A stretch of 12,702 nt of DNA from Gemmatimonadota bacterium (GTDB lineage: Bacteria > Gemmatimonadota > Gemmatimonadetes > Gemmatimonadales > Gemmatimonadaceae), in NCBI GenBank assembly GCA_028287225.1, contig JAQBPZ010000196.1, forward strand, positions 1 to 12,702. The letters are read 5' to 3'. Both the position numbers and the translations under genes were made by a program. This document shows, piece by piece, positions 1-6,332 of this stretch (the first letter of the stretch is position 1; the number at the start of each line of letters is the position of its first letter). The notes under the pieces are model-generated. The model was not told the origin of the DNA. It searched no databases and was given only the letters and a program-made list of their open reading frames with translations.

Positions 1-85
1 CATCATCCGCCTCGCGGACGGCGCGGTGATCAGCGACGCGCCCACGCTCCGGGGCGCGACGTCGGGCGTCGCGCTCGTGCGCTGA
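1..85 (+). CDS. ABC transporter ATP-binding protein, C-terminal fragment
   Basis: Only the last 27 codons lie in the window, ending at a TGA at 83-85. The readable tail is IIRLADGAVISDA followed by a short variable end. The pattern 'I-x-L-x-D-G-x-(I/V)' is the typical end of LolD/YbbA-type ABC ATPases, after the H-loop, so none of the Walker or signature motifs can be checked here. The stop lies 11 nt before the start of the permease gene at 97, on the same strand. The two are therefore almost certainly one operon and would form one transporter, with this protein as the cytoplasmic ATPase. The family call rests mainly on this context. Confidence 0.75.
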   Translation, partial: IIRLADGAVISDAPTLRGATSGVALVR

Positions 86-96
86 CCGGGCCGCCC

Positions 97-2661
97 ATGC
101 GCACCTCCCAGCTCCTCGCCCTCGCCTGGCGCGAGAGCCGCACGGCCCGCCGCCGGCTCCTGCTCTACATGTCGTCCATCTCGCTCGGCGTCGCCTCGCT
201 GGTGGCCATCGACTCCTTCGCGAGCAACACCCAGCGCAGCGTGCGCGAGCAGGCGCGTGGCCTGCTCGGCGGCGACGTCGCGCTCTCCACACGCACCGAC
301 TTTCCGAAGCCCCTCGTCGATTCCATCCGCGCGCTCTCGCGCGTGGGCGTGCAGACGGCCGAGGTGACGACGTTCGCCTCCATGGCCCTCGTGCAGCGCA
401 CCGGGGCCACTCGGCTCGCGCAGATCAGGGGGGTCACCGCAGGTTACCCATTTTACGGAAAGATCCTCACGGCGCCGGCCGGCCGGTGGGAGCAGCTCCA
501 GTCGGGCCGCTACGCGCTCGTCGACCCTTCCCTGCTGATCGCGCTCGACGCACACGTCGGCGACACGCTCTCGCTCGGCTTCGCGCGCTTCGTCATCTCC
601 GGGACGCTCACCAGCGTGCCGGGCGACGTCGCCGTCAGCTCGGCGATCGGGCCGCGCGTCTACATCCCGTCGCGGTTCCTGGACGAGACGTCGCTGCTGC
701 TCTTCGGCAGCCGCTCCGACCGGCAGCTGCTCGTGAAGCTCCCGCCCACGCTACCCGCCGCCACCTTCCTCGCGCGCTTCAAGGCGCCGCTCGAGAAGGC
801 CCAGGTCCGCGCGCGCACCGCGGCCGAGACGGAGTTCAACCTCACCCAGGCCATCGACCAGCTCCGCGACTTCCTCAGCGTGATCGGCCTGGTGGCGCTC
901 CTGCTCGGCGGCATCGGCGTGGCGAGCGGCGTCAATGCCTTCGTCATGCGCAAGATCGACACGGTGGCAATTCTGCGCTGCCTCGGCGCCACGAGCCGCC
1001 AGGTGCTCACCATCTACCTGCTCCAGGCCGCCGCGATGGGGCTGCTCGGCGCCGCCTTCGGCGCGCTGCTCGGCGTGGGGCTCCAGCTCCTGCTGCCGCG
1101 CGTGATGCACGACTTCCTGCCGGTGGACGTGAGCGTCAGCATCGAGCCCACGGCACTGCTCACCGGGCTCCTCGTGGGCGTGTGGGTGGCGCTGGTGTTC
1201 GCGCTGCGCCCCCTCGTCGCCCTGCGCAACGTGTCCCCCCTCCAGACGCTGCGCCGCGAGTCGGACGCGCAGGCGCTCAAGGGGGCGCGGTTCGACGTCG
1301 CGCGGATCCTCGTGAGCGTGCTGGTGGTCGCGAGCATCGCGGCCCTCGGCGTCGCGCGCGCGGAGACCTGGCAGCGGGGGCTCGGCTTCTCGGCGGCCAT
1401 CGGGCTGGCCGTCGCCGCGCTGTACCTGGCCGCGGCCGGAATGAGCGCCGCGGCGCGGCGCGCCGTGCGGCCGAACTGGCCGTTCGTGCTGCGGCAGGGC
1501 GTCGCGAGCCTCTATCGTCCCGGCAACCAGACGCGGTCCGTGGTGCTCGCGCTCGGCTTCGGCGTGTTCCTCATGAGCACCGTGTACCAGGTGCAGCACA
1601 ACCTGCTGCGCACCGTGGGCCTCAAGGTGGACGCGTCGCGCGCCAACGTGCTGTTCTTCGACGTGCAGGAGGACCAGGGGGCACCCCTCGACTCGATGAT
1701 CCGCGCCAAGGGCTACACGGTGACGCAGCGGACGCCGATGGTGCCGATGAAGATCGTCGCGATCAACTCGCGGCGCGGCGAGGCGATCGTGCAGGGCGAC
1801 ACCGGGCGGCGCGATGGGCGGCGCCAGCGGCCGGCGGGATGGGTGCTCCGGCGGGAGTACCGCTCCACGTTCCGGAACGTGCTGATGCCGTCCGAGAAGG
1901 TCCGCACGGGCACCTTCCACACCGGCGGCAGCGCCCCCCCCGCGCTCCCGGAAGTGTCGCTCGACGTCGCCGTCGCGAACGACCTGCACGTCGGCATCCA
2001 CGACACCATCACCTGGAACGTGCAGGGTGTGGAGATCCCCACGCGCGTCACGAGCCTGCGCGAGGTGAACTGGTCGCGCTTCGAGCCGAACTTCTTCGTG
2101 GTGTTCGAGACGCGCGCGCTGGAGCATGCGCCCAAGCAGTTCGTGCTGCTGGCCGACGTGCGCGGCGACGCGGCGGTGGCTCGGCTGCAGCGCGACGTGG
2201 TGACGCGCTTCCCGAACGTCGCGAGCCTGGACCTCACCCTGATCCAGCAGACCATCGCGAAGGTGCTGGACAAGGTGACGGCCGCGATCCGCTTCATGGC
2301 GGGGCTGAGCCTGGCGCTGGGCATCCCGGTGCTGTTCAGCGCCGTGAGCGCCACGCGCCGCGAGCGGCTTCGCGAGGGCGTCCTCCTCAAGGTCCTGGGC
2401 GCCACGCGGCGTCAGGTGGGCCGCATCATGCTCGCGGAGTATCTCCTGCTGGGCGCCCTCGGCAGCCTCGTGGGCGTGGTGCTCAGCGTGGGCGGCGCGT
2501 GGGCGCTGATGCACTTCGTCTTCAAGCAGCCCTTCTCGCCGGCCATCGTGCCGGCCCTCGCGGTCGCGTCGCTGATGATCGCGCTGGCGGTGAGCATCGG
2601 GCTGCTGACCGGTCGCGACGTCTTCCGCGAGACCCCGATGGCGGCGCTGCGGGAGGCATGA
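97..2661 (+). CDS. YbbP-like ABC transporter permease with two FtsX domains
   Basis: This is an 854-residue inner-membrane permease, close to the usual length of YbbP (about 800). The opening, with LAWRES at 9-14 and SISLGVASLVAIDSF at 27-41, is the YbbP hallmark around transmembrane helix 1. Hydrophobic segments are seen at about 259-284, 303-331, 353-372, 404-420, 430-451, 482-500, 733-752, 777-810 and 816-840, giving roughly ten helices. Two FtsX-like cores are visible. Each has the conserved coupling motif, LRCLGATSRQV in the first and LKVLGATRRQV in the second, separated by periplasmic domains at about 42-255 and 505-730. The family works with a YbbA/LolD-type ATPase, here the gene ending 11 nt upstream, and is linked to export or release of hydrophobic or lipidated substrates; the substrate is unknown. 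No clear Shine-Dalgarno precedes the ATG, so translation may depend on coupling to the ATPase gene. The gene ends just before the repeat element at 2671. Confidence 0.9.
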   Translation: MRTSQLLALAWRESRTARRRLLLYMSSISLGVASLVAIDSFASNTQRSVREQARGLLGGDVALSTRTDFPKPLVDSIRALSRVGVQTAEVTTFASMALVQRTGATRLAQIRGVTAGYPFYGKILTAPAGRWEQLQSGRYALVDPSLLIALDAHVGDTLSLGFARFVISGTLTSVPGDVAVSSAIGPRVYIPSRFLDETSLLLFGSRSDRQLLVKLPPTLPAATFLARFKAPLEKAQVRARTAAETEFNLTQAIDQLRDFLSVIGLVALLLGGIGVASGVNAFVMRKIDTVAILRCLGATSRQVLTIYLLQAAAMGLLGAAFGALLGVGLQLLLPRVMHDFLPVDVSVSIEPTALLTGLLVGVWVALVFALRPLVALRNVSPLQTLRRESDAQALKGARFDVARILVSVLVVASIAALGVARAETWQRGLGFSAAIGLAVAALYLAAAGMSAAARRAVRPNWPFVLRQGVASLYRPGNQTRSVVLALGFGVFLMSTVYQVQHNLLRTVGLKVDASRANVLFFDVQEDQGAPLDSMIRAKGYTVTQRTPMVPMKIVAINSRRGEAIVQGDTGRRDGRRQRPAGWVLRREYRSTFRNVLMPSEKVRTGTFHTGGSAPPALPEVSLDVAVANDLHVGIHDTITWNVQGVEIPTRVTSLREVNWSRFEPNFFVVFETRALEHAPKQFVLLADVRGDAAVARLQRDVVTRFPNVASLDLTLIQQTIAKVLDKVTAAIRFMAGLSLALGIPVLFSAVSATRRERLREGVLLKVLGATRRQVGRIMLAEYLLLGALGSLVGVVLSVGGAWALMHFVFKQPFSPAIVPALAVASLMIALAVSIGLLTGRDVFRETPMAALREA

Positions 2662-2670
2662 AAGGAACAA

Positions 2671-2869
2671 CGAGTAACGAGGAACGAGTAAGTCGAGGGA
2701 CGCCCCTGTCATCCCGTGAGCGCGGAGCGCGAACCGGGATCGACTTTCCCAGCGGATTGCCTGGCCAAGCTGCAGGGACGACGGATCCCGGTTCGCCTGC
2801 GGCTCACGGGATGACCTCCGCTCGGGACGCTCCTGTTACTCGTTACTCGTTACTCGTTACTCGTTATTC
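2671..2869. repeat. Nested inverted-repeat element with heptamer arms
   Basis: About 200 nt between two convergent genes fold back on themselves at several levels. The outer left arm holds three head-to-tail heptamers at 2672-2692 (gagtaac, gaggaac, gagtaag). The outer right arm holds five complementary heptamers at 2835-2869 (gttactc four times, then gttattc). Inside these, 2708-2721 is a perfect inverse of 2802-2815 (14 nt, gtcatcccgtgagc), and 2729-2741 a perfect inverse of 2784-2796 (13 nt, gcgaaccgggatc). Each inner arm is itself bounded by atcccg and cgggat, so it can also form its own hairpin. There is no credible reading frame. The element ends 3 nt before the stop codon of the response regulator and starts 9 nt after that of the permease. 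A transcript in either direction would form a strong hairpin, so it may act as a two-way terminator. It may also be a non-autonomous mobile repeat. Copies elsewhere in the genome cannot be checked here. Confidence 0.85.
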
Positions 2870-2872
2870 AGT

Positions 2873-3256
2873 TCACAACTCTCCCCGCCGCGACGCCCCA
2901 AGCCACTTCTCGATCGCGCCGAGCAGGATCGTCTCGTCGACGATCGGCTTCGTGATGTAGTCGTTGAAGCCCGCCGCCAGGTACTTCTCGCGGTCTCCCG
3001 CCATCGCGTGCGCCGTCAGGGCGATGACCGGGAGGCGGCGCAGCCCCGCGTCCGCACGGATGCGCGCGAGGATCTCGTTCCCGTCCATCCCGGGCAGCGA
3101 GATGTCGAGCAGCACGAGGTCCGGCAGCGACGCCGCGAGACCGGCGAGCGCGTCCACGCCGTTCTCGTACTCCACCAGGTCGTACAACCCGTCGAGAATC
3201 GCCTGGAGCAGCAGCCGATTGTCGGCGTTGTCCTCCACTACTGCGAGTGTCGTCAT
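2873..3256 (-). CDS. Single-domain response regulator (CheY-like receiver)
   Basis: This 127-residue protein is a stand-alone receiver domain with no output domain. The acidic pocket is E8-D9 (VVEDN), the phospho-acceptor is D51 in LVLLDISLPGMDG, the switch Thr is T81 in ALTAHA, and the conserved Lys is K103 in YITKP, so it should be phosphorylatable. The sequence resembles DivK/PleD-type and hybrid-kinase receivers. The start at 3256 was chosen because GGAGG lies 6 nt upstream, because the protein begins exactly at receiver strand 1, and because the ATG overlaps the Hpt stop by 4 nt (ATGA at 3253-3256). A reading frame continues upstream of this ATG, but in non-protein-like sequence inside the Hpt gene. 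As last gene of the operon, it is the natural phosphate partner of the Hpt protein and may compete with, or feed, the receiver on the ATPase. Its downstream target is unknown. Confidence 0.93.
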   Translation of the reverse strand: MTTLAVVEDNADNRLLLQAILDGLYDLVEYENGVDALAGLAASLPDLVLLDISLPGMDGNEILARIRADAGLRRLPVIALTAHAMAGDREKYLAAGFNDYITKPIVDETILLGAIEKWLGASRRGEL

Positions 3257-3642
3257 GCCCTGCCTCCATCCGGGTATCCCGTCAACCATTCGTGCACGCG
3301 CACGAACTCGTCCTCCAGGTCCGAGACCAGCAGCCCCACGATGCCGAGGTCGCCGCTCTTCGCCAGCTGCTCGCCCTGCCCGCAGAGCCGGTGCATGCGC
3401 ATCGCGCCCAGCTGCGCGGAGCTGCTCCTGAGCGAATGCAGCGCCAGCTCGGTCGCCGCGGCGTCCCCTGCGTCGCTGCCCTCGCGCGCGGCGGCGATGC
3501 GTGCGGGTGCGGCGTCGAGGAACAGGCGCACCATCTCGCCGAGGAGCTTCGCGCCGCCGAATCGGCGGAGACGCTCCAGCGCTTCGGGATCGAGCGAGAC
3601 CGGCTCGGCGATCTCCTCTCCGTTGGACATGTCCGTCATCAT
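3253..3642 (-). CDS. Histidine phosphotransfer (Hpt) domain protein
   Basis: This is a 129-residue, mostly helical, cytoplasmic protein with the Hpt signature at 68-80, LHSLRSSSAQLGA. It matches the usual H-x-L-(K/R)-(G/S)-S-S-x-x-(L/I)-G pattern. H69 is the predicted phospho-carrier. R72 replaces the common Lys and S73 the common Gly, both tolerated in the family. The length is that of a free Hpt protein with no kinase or receiver attached. Hpt proteins shuttle phosphate between receiver domains. Here one receiver lies on the ATPase encoded just upstream (ATGA overlap at 3639-3642) and one is the response regulator just downstream (overlap at 3253-3256). Three candidate starts exist, at 3642, 3639 and 3630. 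GGAG at 3647-3650 sits 4 nt from the first and 7 nt from the second, so 3639 is an equally good choice and shortens the protein by one residue. Confidence 0.9.
   Translation of the reverse strand: MMTDMSNGEEIAEPVSLDPEALERLRRFGGAKLLGEMVRLFLDAAPARIAAAREGSDAGDAAATELALHSLRSSSAQLGAMRMHRLCGQGEQLAKSGDLGIVGLLVSDLEDEFVRVHEWLTGYPDGGRA
3263..3267 (-). promoter_or_regulatory. Ribosome binding site of the response regulator
   Basis: GGAGG on the minus strand, 6 nt before the ATG at 3256 and inside the end of the Hpt gene. It decides the start of the response regulator against the much longer upstream reading frame, and it works together with the ATGA stop/start overlap. Confidence 0.7.
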
Positions 3643-5720
3643 GACACTCCGGCGCGTCGCAGCGCGGCCTTGATGCGAGAGAGAAATCGGGGCGGATCGA
3701 TCGGCTTCCTGATGTAATCATCGGCTCCAGCGTCCATCAACCGAACCTCGGTGTCGTGCTCGTCGCTGCCCGTGAGCACGATCACGGGCATCAGCACTGT
3801 TCCCACGCGGCCCCGGAGCGCCTTGAGCACCGCCTCGCCGTCCATGCCCGGCATGCGCAGGTCGGTCACCACCAGCGCGACGTCCTCCCCCCCCTCGAGG
3901 ATGTGCAGGGCCGTCTCCCCGTCCGGCGTCGCGATCACGCGGTATCCGCCCGTCTCGAGAATCGAGCTGGCCAGGTGGCGGAGCATCTCGTCGTCGTCGA
4001 TCAGCAGGATCACGGGCGGCGCCGATGCCGACACGGCCGCGGCCTCCTCGGCGACCTCGCCGAGCACGCGCTCCACCTCCTCGAGCGTGGTCTCCTGCAT
4101 GCGCACGCGCTCGAGCGCCACCTCGCGCATCGGGCGCATCCCCTGCGCGACGGCCATCCGTTGGAGCTGCGGCGCCGTGGCGCCGGCGGCGATCTGCTCG
4201 CCCATCGATGGCGTGACGATTGCCACCTCGGTGATCGGGAGCCGGCCGCGGTAGCCGGTGTTGTTGCAGCTCGCGCAGCCCGCCGGACGCATCGTCGGGT
4301 ACAGGCCGAACTGCGTCGCGAGCCGCTCCTCGTCCTCCGTGTACCCGCTGAAGATGAACTCCTTGCACTCGGTGCACAGCTTTCGCACGAGCCGCTGCGC
4401 GAGCGACCCGCGCAGCACCGCCGTGACCGTCGTGCGGTCCAGCCCGAGGTCCACGAGGCGCGACACGGAGCTCATCGCGTCGTTCGTGTGCAGCGTCGCC
4501 AGCACGAGGTGTCCCGTGGCCGCGGCGTGCGCCGCCACCTGGGCGGTCTCCTGGTCCCGGATCTCGCCCACGAAGATGACGTCGGGGTCCTGTCGCAGGA
4601 TCGACCGCAGCGCCGAGGCGAAGGTCACGTTGCGCCTGGTCTCCACCTGGATCTGCGTGATGCCGGGCAGCTCGTACTCGATCGGATCCTCCACCGTCAT
4701 CACGTTCACCTGGCCATCGGCCACGTCCGCGATCGCCGCGTACATCGTCGTCGTCTTCCCCGACCCGGTGGGTCCGGTGACGATGACGATGCCGTCGCGG
4801 TAGCCGATCAGCTGCCGGAACCGCTGGAGCTCCGGGCCGGCCAGGCCGACCTCATCGAGGGACTTCGCGGAATCGGGACGCAGGATGCGGATGACGGCCT
4901 TCTCGGCGTCCCGCGTCGGTACGGTGGAGATGCGGAGATCGTACGACTTGTTGGCGATCTGGATGCGCGCGCGGCCGTCCTGGGGACGCATGCGGTCCGC
5001 GATGTCGAGCTTGCCGAGCACCTTGATGCGCGACACGATGCGGTTCACGGCCGCCATGGGGAGCGCCATGTGCTGGCGCATCACGCCGTCCACGCGGAAG
5101 CGCACCGCGCCACCCTTGGCGCCGCCGGGCTCGATGTGAATGTCGCTCGCGCTCTGCTGCACGGCGTCGCTCAGGATGAGGTTCGTGAGCTTCACCAGTG
5201 GCGCCGAATCCACCTCCTGCTCGGTCACCTCCTCGGGCGCATCCTCCTCCAGCACCCGCACCGCGTCGGCGAGCGTGGCGTCGGCATTGTGCAGGAGGCT
5301 CTCCACGAGGCCATCGGTGGAGTAGGCGCCGCTCAGGGCCCGCGTGATCGCGGTCGGCGAGGCCAGCTCGAAGACCACGCGCCGGCCGCTCGCGAAGGCG
5401 ATGTCCTGCTCGGCGTCGTAGTTGTTGGGATCGCTGGAGGCCACGAACAGCTCGCGGTCGGTCTCGCGGAGCGCGTGGACGTTGTAGCGGCGGGCCACCT
5501 TCTCGGGCAGGAGGCGCCTGGCCTTGACCTCCACGAAGTCGAGGTCGGCGAACTTCATCCGCAGCACCGGCGCGATCTTCGCGGCCAGGGTGTCCGGCTC
5601 CATGCGCAGGTCCCGCGCGACGAGCTCCCACGCCTTGCCCAGCGGCGTGCCCTGGTTCACGGTGACGTTCTTCGTCCCGGCCAGGCCGGCGCGGGTCGCG
5701 GCGTTCACCAACCAATGCAT
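3639..5720 (-). CDS. GspE/PulE-type secretion or pilus ATPase fused to a C-terminal receiver domain
   Basis: From the ATG at 5720 this gives 693 residues. Residues 27-137 form a GspE N-terminal (MshEN-type) domain. The motor follows: PQDGRARI at 247-254, Walker A GPTGSGKTT at 316-324, Asp box TVEDPIEYELPG at 342-353, Walker B DPDVIFVGEIRD at 378-389, and His box LATLHTND at 407-414. A CxxC...CxxC zinc site (C449, C452, C482, C485) is that of GspE/PilB. After a charged helical linker (about 543-567) comes a full receiver with D575-D577, phospho-acceptor D619 in TDLRMPGMDG, T650 and K672. The protein should power type II secretion or type IV pilus assembly as a cytoplasmic hexamer; which of the two cannot be told. 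A GTG at 5804 would add 28 Pro/Arg-rich residues. I prefer 5720 because the added stretch looks non-coding and spans the region's only AT-rich run. No other secretion or pilus gene is in the window. The Hpt gene follows with a 4-nt overlap. Confidence 0.92.
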   Translation of the reverse strand: MHWLVNAATRAGLAGTKNVTVNQGTPLGKAWELVARDLRMEPDTLAAKIAPVLRMKFADLDFVEVKARRLLPEKVARRYNVHALRETDRELFVASSDPNNYDAEQDIAFASGRRVVFELASPTAITRALSGAYSTDGLVESLLHNADATLADAVRVLEEDAPEEVTEQEVDSAPLVKLTNLILSDAVQQSASDIHIEPGGAKGGAVRFRVDGVMRQHMALPMAAVNRIVSRIKVLGKLDIADRMRPQDGRARIQIANKSYDLRISTVPTRDAEKAVIRILRPDSAKSLDEVGLAGPELQRFRQLIGYRDGIVIVTGPTGSGKTTTMYAAIADVADGQVNVMTVEDPIEYELPGITQIQVETRRNVTFASALRSILRQDPDVIFVGEIRDQETAQVAAHAAATGHLVLATLHTNDAMSSVSRLVDLGLDRTTVTAVLRGSLAQRLVRKLCTECKEFIFSGYTEDEERLATQFGLYPTMRPAGCASCNNTGYRGRLPITEVAIVTPSMGEQIAAGATAPQLQRMAVAQGMRPMREVALERVRMQETTLEEVERVLGEVAEEAAAVSASAPPVILLIDDDEMLRHLASSILETGGYRVIATPDGETALHILEGGEDVALVVTDLRMPGMDGEAVLKALRGRVGTVLMPVIVLTGSDEHDTEVRLMDAGADDYIRKPIDPPRFLSRIKAALRRAGVS

Positions 5721-5794
5721 GCGGGCGGGGGCGCTGGGATGGAGACGCGGGTTGCGGCGTGCTCGGCCGCCCGGTGCCGGGAGGTCCGTGGGAA

Positions 5795-5800
5795 ATTTAA
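5795..5800 (-). promoter_or_regulatory. Possible -10 box of the ATPase-Hpt-regulator operon
   Basis: TTAAAT on the minus strand, matching four of six positions of the sigma-70 -10 consensus, in the only AT-rich run of the region. It is framed by GTGG and CCAC half-sites (5788-5804). Transcription from here would leave a leader of roughly 65-70 nt before the ATG at 5720. No matching -35 box is seen at 17 nt, so this is a weak call based on composition and position. Confidence 0.25.
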
Positions 5801-5855
5801 CCACGGTTCGGCTCGGCGCGACGGGAAGCCGCCAATGGTGTTCCCCTGGGTGCGC

Positions 5856-6067
5856 CGGTCGCCTGGGCTGTCCGCGTACGCGAATCTTCGCGAATGCGGG
5901 GCGAGTCAGCGCGAATCAGGGCCGCGCGGCTCTCCGGCATGGTCCAGCCCAATAAAGTGCACGTCGGGTTGCTGATGGAGGGTTGCAAGGGGCCTCACCC
6001 GCCCCCATTCGTCCGGATTCGCCTCGCATTCGTGGGAATTCGCGTACGCGGACAGCCCAGGCGACCG
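5856..6067. repeat. Long inverted-repeat element with helically phased GCGAAT boxes
   Basis: The outer 30 nt of the two arms (5856-5885 and 6038-6067) are perfect inverse copies. Weaker complementarity continues inward for about 35 nt more, leaving a centre of about 80 nt without symmetry. Each outer arm includes the 10-nt self-palindrome cgcgtacgcg (5873-5882 and 6041-6050). The left arm carries four boxes, gcgaat at 5880, 5890 and 5911 and gcgagt at 5901. The right arm carries their complements, starting at 6007, 6017, 6028 and 6038. The start-to-start spacing is 10, 11, 10 on both sides, about one turn of B-DNA. The element lies between divergent genes. It could be a non-autonomous mobile repeat or a regulatory array; there is no coding sequence inside. 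Terminal target-site duplications are not evident. Confidence 0.85.
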
Positions 6068-6147
6068 CGCGGACTCACCGTTGACGTCGTCCGGGCAGAT
6101 TCGACACCTTCCATGGCGAGTCCCTCATCACCACGCACCGAGACGGC

Positions 6148-6255
6148 ATGAAGGAAGACCACGAGCGCACCCGGAAGGACATCCGCCTCGCCATCGCGTT
6201 CGGCATCATTGCTGCGACGCTGGAGTTCGGCGTGCTGCTCTACTTCTTCCGGTAG
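6148..6255 (+). CDS. Single-pass membrane microprotein, 35 residues
   Basis: A 36-codon frame from an ATG at 6148 to a TAG at 6253-6255. The product has a charged, hydrophilic N-terminus (MKEDHERTRKD, residues 1-11) and then one hydrophobic helix of about 20 residues (12-32: IRLAIAFGIIAATLEFGV and on), ending in YFFR. The distribution is that of a small inner-membrane protein with its charged end in the cytoplasm. No upstream ATG exists in this frame. The Shine-Dalgarno is poor (only GAGA, 5-6 nt before the start). It lies 77 nt upstream of the secreted-protein gene at 6333 on the same strand, so the two may be co-transcribed. I do not recognise the family. It could be a chance frame, but the composition is convincing for a membrane peptide. 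Confidence 0.55.
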   Translation: MKEDHERTRKDIRLAIAFGIIAATLEFGVLLYFFR

Positions 6256-6318
6256 CCCACGCCGGGTTGACCGGGGGGGGAGCGGTGCGCGGGGTCCGCG
6301 GAGCGGATCCGGTCGCCT

Positions 6319-6323
6319 GGAGG
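6319..6323 (+). promoter_or_regulatory. Ribosome binding site of the secreted-protein gene
   Basis: A perfect GGAGG, 9 nt before the ATG at 6333. It fixes the start of a gene whose open frame otherwise extends about 250 nt further upstream through the microprotein region. Confidence 0.75.
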
Positions 6324-6332
6324 ACCTCGAAG

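Larger units (their letters stand above)
5721..6147. other. Gene-free divergent intergenic region
   Basis: 427 nt separate the divergent ATPase operon and the microprotein gene. No reading frame here looks like protein. The half near the operon (5721-5855) holds an isolated AT-rich run, aaatttaa at 5793-5800, in otherwise GC-rich DNA. The middle is filled by the inverted-repeat element at 5856-6067. The last 80 nt contain a TTGACG at 6081-6086 with no convincing partner. Promoters for both directions are expected in this stretch. Confidence 0.7.

Noticed and set aside
2671..2869. CRISPR array, because of the repeated heptamers
   Set aside because: The units are 7 nt, contiguous and without spacers, and they are mirrored in an inverted arm. 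No cas gene is present.
486..2960. Long open frame on the plus strand, shifted against the permease gene
   Set aside because: Its translation is Arg/Ala/Gly/Pro-rich without domain structure. It is a GC-bias shadow of the permease, which has clear FtsX motifs.
5721..5804. GTG at 5804 as the start of the motor ATPase
   Set aside because: It would add a Pro/Arg-rich tail not typical for the family and would put the AT-rich run, a likely promoter, inside the gene. It is kept as an alternative only.
3756..5975. Open frame of more than 700 codons on the plus strand opposite the motor ATPase
   Set aside because: The product is His/Arg/Leu-rich and low in complexity, while the minus strand carries every GspE motif. 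It is an antisense shadow.
2671..6067. Composite transposon or genomic island bounded by the two inverted-repeat elements
   Set aside because: The elements share no sequence with each other, there is no transposase or integrase, and no flanking direct repeats were seen.
6081..6109. Sigma-70 promoter with TTGACG at 6081-6086 for the microprotein operon
   Set aside because: The position 17 nt downstream reads ACACCT, a poor -10 match, so only half of a promoter can be supported.
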